DNA of 64,000 nt, from positions 186,001-250,000 of the forward strand of contig NZ_JALJCW010000001.1 in the NCBI RefSeq assembly GCF_023634025.1. Reading direction: 5' to 3'. Of the stretch, positions 9,525 to 18,057 are shown one piece after another. Under the pieces are notes generated by a model. It saw only the letters and a program-made list of their open reading frames with translations, had not been told where the DNA came from and did no database searches. Within the stretch, counting starts at the first letter, position 1. Each line of letters begins with the position of its first letter. The stretch is from Hanstruepera flava (GTDB lineage: Bacteria; Bacteroidota; Bacteroidia; Flavobacteriales; Flavobacteriaceae). The position numbers and the translations under genes were made by a program.

Positions 9525-9715
9525 GATGGTTTTGATTTATTGATTGATGTACTTATGTGACGCAGGTTAGATTAAAACGTTACAAAAAAAACATTTGAAT
9601 ATATACTTTGACATAGTCAACGACAATCTCATGATGAAAACCAAATCATCAACTGCCATAATAAAGTTCTAAACCATTACTATAATGTAAACACATAAAC
9701 AAAGGTTATGTTTTT

Positions 9716-10720
9716 TTAAAGAGTTGTACCTCTTAAAACAAGTTCTGTCTTAATTGACATCTTTTTGTTTTTAACTAATTGATTTTCAATTTCCCTAATA
9801 ACCAATTTTGTAGCATTAAGTCCTATATCAATTGGATGTTGAGCAATTGTTGAAAGTTTAGGGTTAGTAAATTGTAATACATTACTATCAGAAAACCCAA
9901 TTATTGACATATCTTTTGGCACCTTTCGCTTAAGTTTCAATGCTTTATGCAAAGCAATAACTCCTGATGTATTATCTATTGCTATTATACCATCAATATC
10001 ATGATGATTGACTAATAATGACTCTATTTTAAACTCACAATCGGCATCAGCTAAATAGCTAAGAATGAATGGTTCGTTCATATAATCTTTTCTTTCAAGC
10101 AGTGCTTTTTTATAACCACTTATTCTTAATTTCCCTACGCTTAAATCAGAAATATTACTCAACAAAGCTATTTTTCTCCTACCTTCCTTTAGTAAGTGAT
10201 TAGTTGCCTCATAAGCTGAAACATAATCATTGATAATTACTTGAGTACAATTGACATCATTTAAGACCCTGTCAAACATTACCAAAGGAATTTGTTCATT
10301 CATTATTGAATTAAAATGTTCCGAACTATTATTTAGTTGCGTTTCTTCAGCAACTGAAACAATAAATCCATCAACACTTCCATTTGATAATATTTCAAGG
10401 CTTTTCATCTCTTTATCATAAGACTCATTTGATAAACATGTTATAATATTATAACCATGCCTAGCAGCTTCTCTTTCAATACTAAATAAAACTTTTGCGA
10501 AAAAGTGATTTAAAATGTCAGGAATTATAACACCAATTGTCTTCGTATTCCTGCTCTTTAAATTAAGAGCAGCACGATTGGGCTTATAATTGTATAATTT
10601 AGCCAATTCCTTAACTCTCTCAATTGTTTCTAAACTTATTTCATCGTTATCATTTAAAGCTTTAGAAACGGTAGAAACAGAAACATTGAGTTCTTCAGCT
10701 AATTTTTTTAAAGTTACCAT
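9716..10720 (-). CDS. LacI-family transcriptional regulator
   Basis: The 334-residue protein begins with a canonical LacI helix-turn-helix (VTLKKLAEELNVSVSTVSKALN, residues 2-23), a hinge region (KPNRAALNLKSRNT) and a periplasmic-binding-protein-like effector domain (TIGVIIPDILNHFFAKVL to the C-terminus, including DGIIAIDN and SIIGFSD). It lies directly downstream of the glucan locus in the same orientation but behind a terminator, so it probably has its own promoter. It is a good candidate to regulate the glucan genes in response to a sugar or sugar phosphate; the effector cannot be read from the sequence. Confidence 0.93.
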   Translation of the reverse strand: MVTLKKLAEELNVSVSTVSKALNDNDEISLETIERVKELAKLYNYKPNRAALNLKSRNTKTIGVIIPDILNHFFAKVLFSIEREAARHGYNIITCLSNESYDKEMKSLEILSNGSVDGFIVSVAEETQLNNSSEHFNSIMNEQIPLVMFDRVLNDVNCTQVIINDYVSAYEATNHLLKEGRRKIALLSNISDLSVGKLRISGYKKALLERKDYMNEPFILSYLADADCEFKIESLLVNHHDIDGIIAIDNTSGVIALHKALKLKRKVPKDMSIIGFSDSNVLQFTNPKLSTIAQHPIDIGLNATKLVIREIENQLVKNKKMSIKTELVLRGTTL

Positions 10721-10730
10721 AGTTTTAAAA

Positions 10731-10766
10731 AATAAAAAAGTGCGCTAACAGTTGTAACGCACTTTT
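10731..10766 (-). terminator. Intrinsic terminator after the T9SS-secreted protein
   Basis: AAAAGTGCG (10736-10744) pairs with CGCACTTTT (10758-10766). On the minus strand the stem is followed by TTTTTTATTTTTT, the correct side for the gene ending at 10800. Confidence 0.88.
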
Positions 10767-10799
10767 AATATTATTCAATATTACTCTAGTGGTTAATAA

Positions 10800-12386
10800 T
10801 TACTGCTTAATTAATTTAACACTTTTAGTTCCTATTGCAGTATTAATTCTCGCGAAATACAATCCAGCTGGTAAGCTTGAAGCATCAATAATAGCTCCTG
10901 TAGTATTAATTTTTAAATCTAATACCTGTCTACCTTGAATATCAACTACCTGAATGGAACTGATTTCTTGATTATTAGTTTTTACATTCCAAACGTCTTG
11001 AGTAGGATTTGGATAAACGTCAAAGTCTGACAAAACAAATTCTTCCGTGCTCAATGGGTTGGATGCTGAAAAATAAATATTATCAAAATAAACTACAGTT
11101 GTAAATGCTGTAGAAGGCGTACCAAGCTTCCATACTAAAAATGTACTTGGGTCAAATCCTTGATTAGTCCAAAAACTCATTGGAATTACAACTGTTTGCC
11201 ATGATCCAAATACAATATCCTCTTCACTACTGCCATCAGTTTTAAATGTGTAAAATTTTTCACCCGAACCACTGTTAATCATGATATAAAACTCATGCCC
11301 ATCTGGACCTGGAGTCAAATCTGGAGCAAAATAGTTAAAATGCATAAATCCAGCTGATGATATATCAACTGTAGTATTATTAAACTGACCCCAAGAATCA
11401 ACAGAGAAATCCATTTTAATAACCTCATCATTTGATGGCCCTAATTCTACAACATTTCTAACCCCAAAACTTCCTTCAGCTACATAGGCATTTGTATAAC
11501 CTGGATTATCATTAAAAAGACTTAATGCAACATCTCCATCTGGTGTAACGGGTGTAGGTGGAGTATCGGGTAACGTTGCTATGAAAGAAATAGTATATGT
11601 TTCTGTAACATTTCCATTAGACGAAGTTACTTCAACAGTTGCATCACCTGGAATTCCAGATGCTTGGGTAATTGTTGCCATAGCCCCATTACCCTCTTCT
11701 GTTGGTGTTGCAAGAGTAATTTGAGGAACTGTAACTGTTCCTACTACTAATTCATAACTATAATCAAAAACTGTAGGACTAAACCCATCAATTGTTGCAC
11801 CATCTACTTGTAAATCACTTAATGTTGCATCATCTGCAGGGGTTATTGGATTTTTCCAAAAATATAAATTATCAACATAAATAGCACTTGTTGTACCATT
11901 TCCACCGTCAAATTTAAATTGAATTAAATTAGCCAAATCTACAGGACTAAAATCTCCCAAAGGGATATCAAAACTTTGCCAAACTCCAGGTGAGTTAGGA
12001 ATTGCATACGGTGTTTCAACAGGTCCAGGGCTAATAATGTATACATTTGGAGCCACTCCTCCATCCGTCCAAATGTCTACATGTAAAAACTCCATTCCAG
12101 CAACGTTGTAAGATCCGTTAAGATCAATTCCTTGGTAATTAAAATTGGGATAGGCAAGCACAAGATTTCCGGTACCTGTATCATAAGCCGTGTTCGCAGT
12201 TCCAAATCCAGATTGACTCCAATTTGGATTATAGTCAGCTCCTGCTATATTATCATAAGCATCACTGTAAATTGATATTACATCTCCAGGGTTTCTTGCT
12301 GGTGGTGTATTTGGATCTACTGTTGGCGCTTGAGCAAAACCAACAACAGATAACATAAAAGCAAAAATCAGTGTAATTTTCTTCAT
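10800..12386 (-). CDS. Secreted glycan-binding-like protein with T9SS sorting domain
   Basis: The 528-residue protein has a signal peptide (MKKITLIFAFMLSVVGFAQA). A beta-sandwich module at about residues 32-176 (starting RNPGDVISIYSDAY and ending YVDNLYFW) is followed by a cadherin-like/Ig-like stretch (about 180-270) and a second module of the same general kind (about 283-445, ending VYFDNIYFSA). A type IX secretion (Por) sorting tail closes the protein (about 455-528, DVYPNPTQDVW to KSVKLIKQ). The first module is clearly related to one in the lipoprotein at 22529-24457. No catalytic motif is seen. It probably binds beta-glucan outside the cell. It has its own promoter region with a motif shared with the main operon, and a terminator. 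Confidence 0.82.
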   Translation of the reverse strand: MKKITLIFAFMLSVVGFAQAPTVDPNTPPARNPGDVISIYSDAYDNIAGADYNPNWSQSGFGTANTAYDTGTGNLVLAYPNFNYQGIDLNGSYNVAGMEFLHVDIWTDGGVAPNVYIISPGPVETPYAIPNSPGVWQSFDIPLGDFSPVDLANLIQFKFDGGNGTTSAIYVDNLYFWKNPITPADDATLSDLQVDGATIDGFSPTVFDYSYELVVGTVTVPQITLATPTEEGNGAMATITQASGIPGDATVEVTSSNGNVTETYTISFIATLPDTPPTPVTPDGDVALSLFNDNPGYTNAYVAEGSFGVRNVVELGPSNDEVIKMDFSVDSWGQFNNTTVDISSAGFMHFNYFAPDLTPGPDGHEFYIMINSGSGEKFYTFKTDGSSEEDIVFGSWQTVVIPMSFWTNQGFDPSTFLVWKLGTPSTAFTTVVYFDNIYFSASNPLSTEEFVLSDFDVYPNPTQDVWNVKTNNQEISSIQVVDIQGRQVLDLKINTTGAIIDASSLPAGLYFARINTAIGTKSVKLIKQ

Positions 12387-12720
12387 AATTTTTATTTGTT
12401 AATTGTTAAATATTTAAAAACTCGATACATAAAATTCGATTTTAGTAAAGATAAGACTCAAAAAATGAAAAATCCATAATAACCACCAATACAAAAAACA
12501 TACAAATCAAAAAAAAACTGTAGCGTACATTAAAGCTATATAAAATATAGAATTAGTATGGTTTTATATGACATCAAGCTTTTTAAGTGATTTTTGATAA
12601 TTTGATAATGTATGGGTCATGTTGTGGCGATGTCACTAAATGTTGCGTTATTATTTCTTGATCTCCTTTTTTAATTTTATGCTTTACAACTTTAAAAAAA
12701 TATGATTATCAATTTGTGAA
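12387..12720 (-). promoter_or_regulatory. Regulatory region upstream of the T9SS protein, with operator-like motif
   Basis: This 334-nt gap holds no gene. On the plus strand ACAAAAAACATACA, two bases, then TCAAAAAA (12491-12514) repeats almost exactly a motif at 27741-27764 in front of the main operon. On the minus strand TATCTTTAC (12453-12445) lies 37 nt downstream of it and could be a -7 box (TAnnTTTA). TAATGTATGG (12606-12615) and TGTTGTGG (12620-12627) also recur in the other region. There is no clear -33 element, which fits activator-dependent promoters. Confidence 0.6.
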
Positions 12721-13635
12721 CTAATATTTTAAATTTTCATTTTTATTCCAAAGTCCCCAATACGCACCAACATCACCCTCATCGCCAACTTTCCAAGACT
12801 CATCAAAAGATGAGAAGTAGAATATAGGTATGTTATTTTCTTTGGTCCAGCTAATGGTATCAATAAAATACTTCATAGCGGCAATATCGCCTGCAACCGC
12901 TCCTTTTAAACTTCCTCCCTCGCTTGGCCAACCTGTTTCGGTTATAATAATTGGTTTTCCATTTGCAGCATCTACAACCTGACCATACATGGCTTGCATA
13001 TGGCCCAAAGCGTATTCTATCGGGCAACCTTCCCAATAAGGATATAAATTAGTCAATATAACATCTGAATGTTCCACTAATTCAGGATGCCTAGAAAACT
13101 CATAGTAAGCATCCACATAGCCAACTGGAATATCTAAACCTGATAAAGCATCCTTAACGCGGCTTATATAAGCTAGTAACTCTTCTAATGATAAATCATT
13201 TCGATATAACACTTCATTACCAACAGCAGCCACATCAACGTAACCTGCCTTTGCCAAAGAAATCAAACCATCGATTTCTTTATCATTATCTTCCTTATCA
13301 TCTCCTAACCAAGCCCCAACTAATGTATTCAATCCATGCTTTTTAGCTGCAACAGGTACGTGCTCATTGCCTTCAATACATGAAAAAGAACGAATGGCTT
13401 CAACATATGGTTTTAGAATCTGCACACGACGATCAACCTGATCAAAACTAATATCATCACCTGGTTGTTGTCCATCTTCATACATACTAAAACATATTCC
13501 ATGAAATCCTTCATTTATAGTTTTATGCCATAAATCTTTTAAGGCTTCAAGTGATAATTTTGATGCATCAATTCCTACAGTGTTTTTTTGACTATAGCCT
13601 CGGTATTTATAATATGACTCTTTTCTATACGACAT
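12721..13635 (-). CDS. GH17 family glycoside hydrolase, cytoplasmic
   Basis: The 304-residue protein is a GH17 (clan A TIM barrel) enzyme acting on beta-1,3-glucans. The acid/base glutamate is E141 in AAVGNEVLYR and the nucleophile is E233 in IITETGWPSEGG. There is no signal peptide or membrane segment (it starts MSYRKESYYKYRGYSQ), so it should act in the cytosol, unlike the lipoprotein GH17 at 16756-18051. It is the last gene of the eight-gene operon, 19 nt after the GPH symporter gene. A cytosolic GH17 next to a symporter and a phosphorylase suggests trimming or transglycosylation of imported laminari-oligosaccharides; hydrolase versus transglycosylase cannot be decided here. Confidence 0.88.
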   Translation of the reverse strand: MSYRKESYYKYRGYSQKNTVGIDASKLSLEALKDLWHKTINEGFHGICFSMYEDGQQPGDDISFDQVDRRVQILKPYVEAIRSFSCIEGNEHVPVAAKKHGLNTLVGAWLGDDKEDNDKEIDGLISLAKAGYVDVAAVGNEVLYRNDLSLEELLAYISRVKDALSGLDIPVGYVDAYYEFSRHPELVEHSDVILTNLYPYWEGCPIEYALGHMQAMYGQVVDAANGKPIIITETGWPSEGGSLKGAVAGDIAAMKYFIDTISWTKENNIPIFYFSSFDESWKVGDEGDVGAYWGLWNKNENLKY

Positions 13636-13654
13636 ATATTCTATCCATTAAATT

Positions 13655-15220
13655 TTATAATTCACCTCTCCTTTCAACAAGCTGTGCTTTAATTTCTTTT
13701 GCCCTTTTTTCATTCAAACTATATTTCCACATAACAATCATTGCCATCGCAGCAGTAGTGGCTGGGACAATAATATCCGCAATTCTCAACCTAGTCATAG
13801 TTTCAACAGCTTGTTCAGTTATATTTTGATCAAATCCAACAATTTTTAAAATTACACCACTTAATATAATAGCTAGTGCTTGACCTAGTTTAACCATCCA
13901 CCAATAAATTGCACCAAAGGTTCCTTCTTTACGTGGCATCCCATTTTCTAATTCATCTAAATCACATACATCTGCTGTCATGGACATCATTAATGTGAAT
14001 AAACCACCCATTCCAAAGGCGAATAGTGGTATTGGAATAAAAATTAGCCAAGGTATACCATTACTAGCATCAATACTGAACCATGACATGCCTGCCTGAT
14101 CCAAGTATGGATTTAAAAAATCAAAAACGGAAGCTACACCATTGTTTAAGCTTTGCCCAAAAGATGTCTGATTAAATTGATCATTAAGTTGTATATCGAA
14201 ACCCCACCATTTTAAAATGTAACCAACTATGGACAGAAAAGTTGAAATTAAAAACGCTTTTCGTTTACCCCATTTGGTTGCCATTTTGGAAATTATTGGA
14301 ATGACTAAAAAAGCCGTAATAATAGCATTTAGAGTGTTGAACCAAGCTGGCCAAGTTCCTGCAAGTTCCCAACTTCCTTTATTCATATAAAATACAATTA
14401 TAAAAACCGAAAAGGCTGCTACAAGTTGAAATCCATTAAATACCAAAAAGGTTGCTCCACATAACTTCATAAACGGCTTATTTTTGGAAACTTGCTTAAT
14501 TCCATGCCATAGCTCTTTCATATTTGAAGCCAGCGTTTTGAAATTTATCTCTTTTCTATTTTCCATATGTGCCGCATCAATTCCCCTACAAAAAAAGGCT
14601 GGCAAAACCCCAAAAACTATACAAACTGCACCAACAATAACAGCCATGGTCCTAACACCTTGAGCTGGATTATCGAAAGTATTTACATCTGGAATTATTA
14701 CATACAACCATGGTACAATCATCCATGCAATTTGCCCCATCGAATTAGCAAGACTCATTAAGCGGGTTCTTTCATTATAATCAGAAGTCATCTCGTAACC
14801 AAGACCCACCAACGGAGTGGCAAACATAGTATTACCAACGAGAAACAAGATTTGCAAAATCATCACATACCAAAAGTTGAAGGTCTGTGATGCATTTTCA
14901 TCAAGTTGCCACATTAATATAAACAGAATACCACTAATAATAGCTCCGCTGAAAATATAGGGTCTTCTTCGTCCCCATCGCGATTTTGTATTATCTGATA
15001 TGAATCCCATAATGGGATCTGTTAATGCATCAAAAATTCTAGGCAAGCCACCAAGAAGTCCAGCCCAAACGGGATCCATACCAAAAGCTGTGAGTATAAA
15101 TACTTGTAAATAAACACCCAAGACTCCAGGCAAAAGATTCAACACAAAATGTCCAGCTCCAAAAGCTGCTTTTTGACCAATTGGGACTTTATTTCTTGAA
15201 ATGGTATGAGTCGTTGACAT
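13655..15220 (-). CDS. GPH-family MFS sugar:cation symporter
   Basis: The 521-residue protein has about 12 membrane segments and the hallmarks of the glycoside-pentoside-hexuronide:cation symporters: the N-terminal FGAGHFVLNLL, DALTDPIMGFISDNTKSRWGRRRPYI (first cytoplasmic loop, split here only for reading) and the second-half motif TADVCDLDELENGMPRKEGTFG. Family members such as MelB import sugars with Na+ or H+. It lies between the GH30 and cytosolic GH17 genes with 6- and 19-nt gaps. The context implies uptake of beta-glucan oligosaccharides across the inner membrane; the actual substrate is inferred from neighbours. Confidence 0.92.
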   Translation of the reverse strand: MSTTHTISRNKVPIGQKAAFGAGHFVLNLLPGVLGVYLQVFILTAFGMDPVWAGLLGGLPRIFDALTDPIMGFISDNTKSRWGRRRPYIFSGAIISGILFILMWQLDENASQTFNFWYVMILQILFLVGNTMFATPLVGLGYEMTSDYNERTRLMSLANSMGQIAWMIVPWLYVIIPDVNTFDNPAQGVRTMAVIVGAVCIVFGVLPAFFCRGIDAAHMENRKEINFKTLASNMKELWHGIKQVSKNKPFMKLCGATFLVFNGFQLVAAFSVFIIVFYMNKGSWELAGTWPAWFNTLNAIITAFLVIPIISKMATKWGKRKAFLISTFLSIVGYILKWWGFDIQLNDQFNQTSFGQSLNNGVASVFDFLNPYLDQAGMSWFSIDASNGIPWLIFIPIPLFAFGMGGLFTLMMSMTADVCDLDELENGMPRKEGTFGAIYWWMVKLGQALAIILSGVILKIVGFDQNITEQAVETMTRLRIADIIVPATTAAMAMIVMWKYSLNEKRAKEIKAQLVERRGEL

Positions 15221-15226
15221 AATTAT

Positions 15227-16729
15227 TTAGATTTTATTCGGAATAATTATTGTTTGAATAGCTTGATCACCTATCCCGATTCCTATTTGTTTTCCTTCTA
15301 ATTCTATTCGAAATTCTCTTGATTCTTTTCCCTCATTGAAAATAATTATAGCTATTGAGCCATTTGGATTTTTTGCAGCAGTCATAACAAGATCAGTAAT
15401 TGGATTTGAAACACCTATCACCTGGGCACCTGGTCTGATATACTTACTGAAATGAGCCATGACATAATAAAGTGGTGTAAAGTAGACTTCATTGGCATCT
15501 GGATCCACAATAACAGGTGCAACACACCAATTTTCGAACCAATTAGGACCACCTTGCCTATCTAAAACCATATTCCAGTCTACCCATCCATCAACCCAGT
15601 TATTTAAACAACCAATAATATCTCTAGCATATCTATTAACTGGAGCATACTTTGGATGCAAATATTTTTCATCTTCTGCAGCCCAATCCCATCCCCAATC
15701 TGTGGCTTCTTTTTTCCAATACCAAGCATCATCTTTCCATTTTGGAACTTCTGAATCTACACATCCTTCCGTTTCAATTAAAAACTTATCAGGAGCTTTT
15801 TGGTGTGCGTATTGCAAAGCTTCCGGAAATACTTCGTAAGTGCTTTCATACCAATGAATAGCAGTTCCATCAAAATATCTTGAAGATGCTTCTGTGGCGT
15901 ACATAACATCTACCCATTCTTTTAAACCAGCTCTATTTTGATCGTAACCTAAAATTTTCACATCTCTTTTCCCTTCTGCTTCTAATTTTGGCCCTAAATG
16001 ATTCTGAACAAAATCTGTTTCTTCTACTGGGTTAAAATGCATACTTTCCCAGTTATTACCATTACCATGTGGTTCATTTACTGGCGTAATTCCCCAAATA
16101 TCAATCCCTTCAACTTTATAGGCTTCTAAATACTTATTAAAATACAAAGCAAATGTGTCATAAAACTCTGGTAGTAATTTTCCGCCAACATAATTTTTAT
16201 TGTCTTTCATCCAAGGCGGAGCGGTCCAAGGTGAGGCTATGATTTTAAACCCATCTTTTGAAGTAGCCATAGCGTCCTTTATCATAGGAATAAGATCTTC
16301 TCTATCTTCTTCAATAGAAAAATTAGTTAACTCTAAATCTCCTTCATCTGGTGCATAGGTGTAATTATTCAAAGAGAAATCACACGAAGCTATATGAGTT
16401 CTCGTTAAAGAATAGTGTGCACCATCTTCTGAAAAATAGGCATCTAACACTTTTTTTCTATTAACTTTACTGAGCTTGTTTAATAAATATGCTGAAGATT
16501 CTGTAAATGAACCTCCAAAACCTGTGATGGTCTGATATTTCTTACTCGGTAAAATTCTAATGATTTTAGCAGAATCATTGATTTGAAAGCTATCGAGTTT
16601 GGATAATTTATTCCCACTGGCTGAAGTTTCATATACCTCAACGTTCAAAGCCTTATTTTGTTCTTTCTGATTACAACTAACCATAAACCCTAAAAAAAGA
16701 CAAGCCATTACATAGCTCATTATTTTCAT
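15227..16729 (-). CDS. GH30 family glycoside hydrolase (lipoprotein)
   Basis: The 500-residue protein has a lipoprotein signal (LGFMVSCNQ, Cys19). The TIM barrel carries the GH30 motifs: ITGFGGSFTESSA near residue 70, acid/base E219 in ITPVNEPHG, and nucleophile E321 in LIETEGCVD, followed by a C-terminal beta-sandwich (about 420-500). GH30 members in laminarin loci typically remove beta-1,6-linked glucose branches or cut beta-1,6-glucan. Its operon position between GH17 and the sugar symporter supports debranching of laminarin at the cell surface or periplasm. Confidence 0.92.
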   Translation of the reverse strand: MKIMSYVMACLFLGFMVSCNQKEQNKALNVEVYETSASGNKLSKLDSFQINDSAKIIRILPSKKYQTITGFGGSFTESSAYLLNKLSKVNRKKVLDAYFSEDGAHYSLTRTHIASCDFSLNNYTYAPDEGDLELTNFSIEEDREDLIPMIKDAMATSKDGFKIIASPWTAPPWMKDNKNYVGGKLLPEFYDTFALYFNKYLEAYKVEGIDIWGITPVNEPHGNGNNWESMHFNPVEETDFVQNHLGPKLEAEGKRDVKILGYDQNRAGLKEWVDVMYATEASSRYFDGTAIHWYESTYEVFPEALQYAHQKAPDKFLIETEGCVDSEVPKWKDDAWYWKKEATDWGWDWAAEDEKYLHPKYAPVNRYARDIIGCLNNWVDGWVDWNMVLDRQGGPNWFENWCVAPVIVDPDANEVYFTPLYYVMAHFSKYIRPGAQVIGVSNPITDLVMTAAKNPNGSIAIIIFNEGKESREFRIELEGKQIGIGIGDQAIQTIIIPNKI

Positions 16730-16755
16730 ATTGCTTCATTTTCATTTTTTGCCCA

Positions 16756-18051
16756 TTATCTATGGGCCATTAATTCTTCATGTGATGGCGGCACCAAAAC
16801 ATCAACCATTAACGATTTGTATTCACCGTTGTAGGTTTTTGAAATTGCATTGTCATTTCGTGTTAACCCATTGAAAACACCTTTATCTACTAATTCCCAA
16901 ATAGGGTATTTAGCTTGACCATCCACTGTGAATAAACCAAAGTGATTTTCTGAACCCTTGGGATTGTGGGCATCTTTCCATTTTTCATTGAATGCTTCAA
17001 AATAAAAGCAGGAAATATTATTGTTATTTGTCCATTCCCTAATTTGTTTGTAATAAAGCCCTTGTTTATACTCATCAGTGGCTTTAGAACCATTTGGACC
17101 ATAATGACCATTAGATACACTAGCCCAACCTGTTTCTCCTATGTGTATGGGTTTGGTTATGCCTAAACTTTTTACATAATTAGAAACACTATCAAATTGT
17201 TTTTTTGAAAATTGAATAGCCCGTTTCATGGCTGCATTAATTTTTTCAATACTGGATAATTCTGTTTCATCTTCAGGAACTACCCAAAATTGTGGATTAT
17301 AATGTGTATTATGATATGGGTAAGTATGCATTGAAATATAATCAACCACTTCAATTAATTTATTTAAATCCTCATTATGATATTGGCTATCACCTCCGCC
17401 CCAGGATGCAAAATCATCCGAGCTTGTTATCCATAAATCTTTTGGAAGTTTTCCTTCCTTTTTCAAGTCTTGCAAATGGGTAACCCATTTTAAAATGACA
17501 TGAGGCTGCACATAGTAACTTGTTGCCCATTTTACCATGGCTTCATTACCCACAGCTAAAATTTTCACTATATCAGGATATGCATTTGCTAATTTTACGG
17601 CACGTTCAATTTCTCCTGCGTTATTGGGACTTTCTATATCGTGGTTGGGAGCTTGGTCTGTCCATGCGTTTAAACAGTCTATCCAAGCACCTAGCATGAC
17701 GTACATTTCAAAATTAGGGTCTTCAGATTTTAACTCTTTAATAGCCTTCAATACATTAGGCGCATGATCTAATTGTACGTTGTAGGTACGTAAAATTTTT
17801 ATGCCCATGGCAGACAATAGTCTCATATCATTTTTAAGCTGCTTAATGGTTGGCTGACTATCTCTGGATATCTCTCTGTAACCGCCATAGGATATTGCTA
17901 GATATTCTGGATTACCCAAAATATCTTTTGCTGTTAAGTGCTTCACTTTTTTCACAGGTACTGTATTGCTCTTTTTTGGGTTTGAATCATTACATGAAAA
18001 CATAACTATTGATAAACAGACATAGATGATATGTAATGATGTTATTTTCAT
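16756..18051 (-). CDS. GH17 family glycoside hydrolase (lipoprotein)
   Basis: The 431-residue protein has a lipoprotein signal (LSIVMFSCNDS, Cys20). It shows GH17 catalytic residues E170 in ILAVGNEAMVKW and E306 in IHIGETGWAS, and a conserved substrate-cleft region MHTYPYHNTHYNP. GH17 enzymes cleave beta-1,3-glucan or act as transglycosylases. It is anchored in a membrane, probably periplasmic or surface-exposed, and complements the cytosolic GH17 of the same operon. It lies 6 nt after the phosphorylase gene. The C-terminal extension of about 40 residues beyond the barrel (KTYNGEYKSLMVDVL) is of unknown role. Confidence 0.9.
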   Translation of the reverse strand: MKITSLHIIYVCLSIVMFSCNDSNPKKSNTVPVKKVKHLTAKDILGNPEYLAISYGGYREISRDSQPTIKQLKNDMRLLSAMGIKILRTYNVQLDHAPNVLKAIKELKSEDPNFEMYVMLGAWIDCLNAWTDQAPNHDIESPNNAGEIERAVKLANAYPDIVKILAVGNEAMVKWATSYYVQPHVILKWVTHLQDLKKEGKLPKDLWITSSDDFASWGGGDSQYHNEDLNKLIEVVDYISMHTYPYHNTHYNPQFWVVPEDETELSSIEKINAAMKRAIQFSKKQFDSVSNYVKSLGITKPIHIGETGWASVSNGHYGPNGSKATDEYKQGLYYKQIREWTNNNNISCFYFEAFNEKWKDAHNPKGSENHFGLFTVDGQAKYPIWELVDKGVFNGLTRNDNAISKTYNGEYKSLMVDVLVPPSHEELMAHR

Positions 18052-18057
18052 TGGTTT

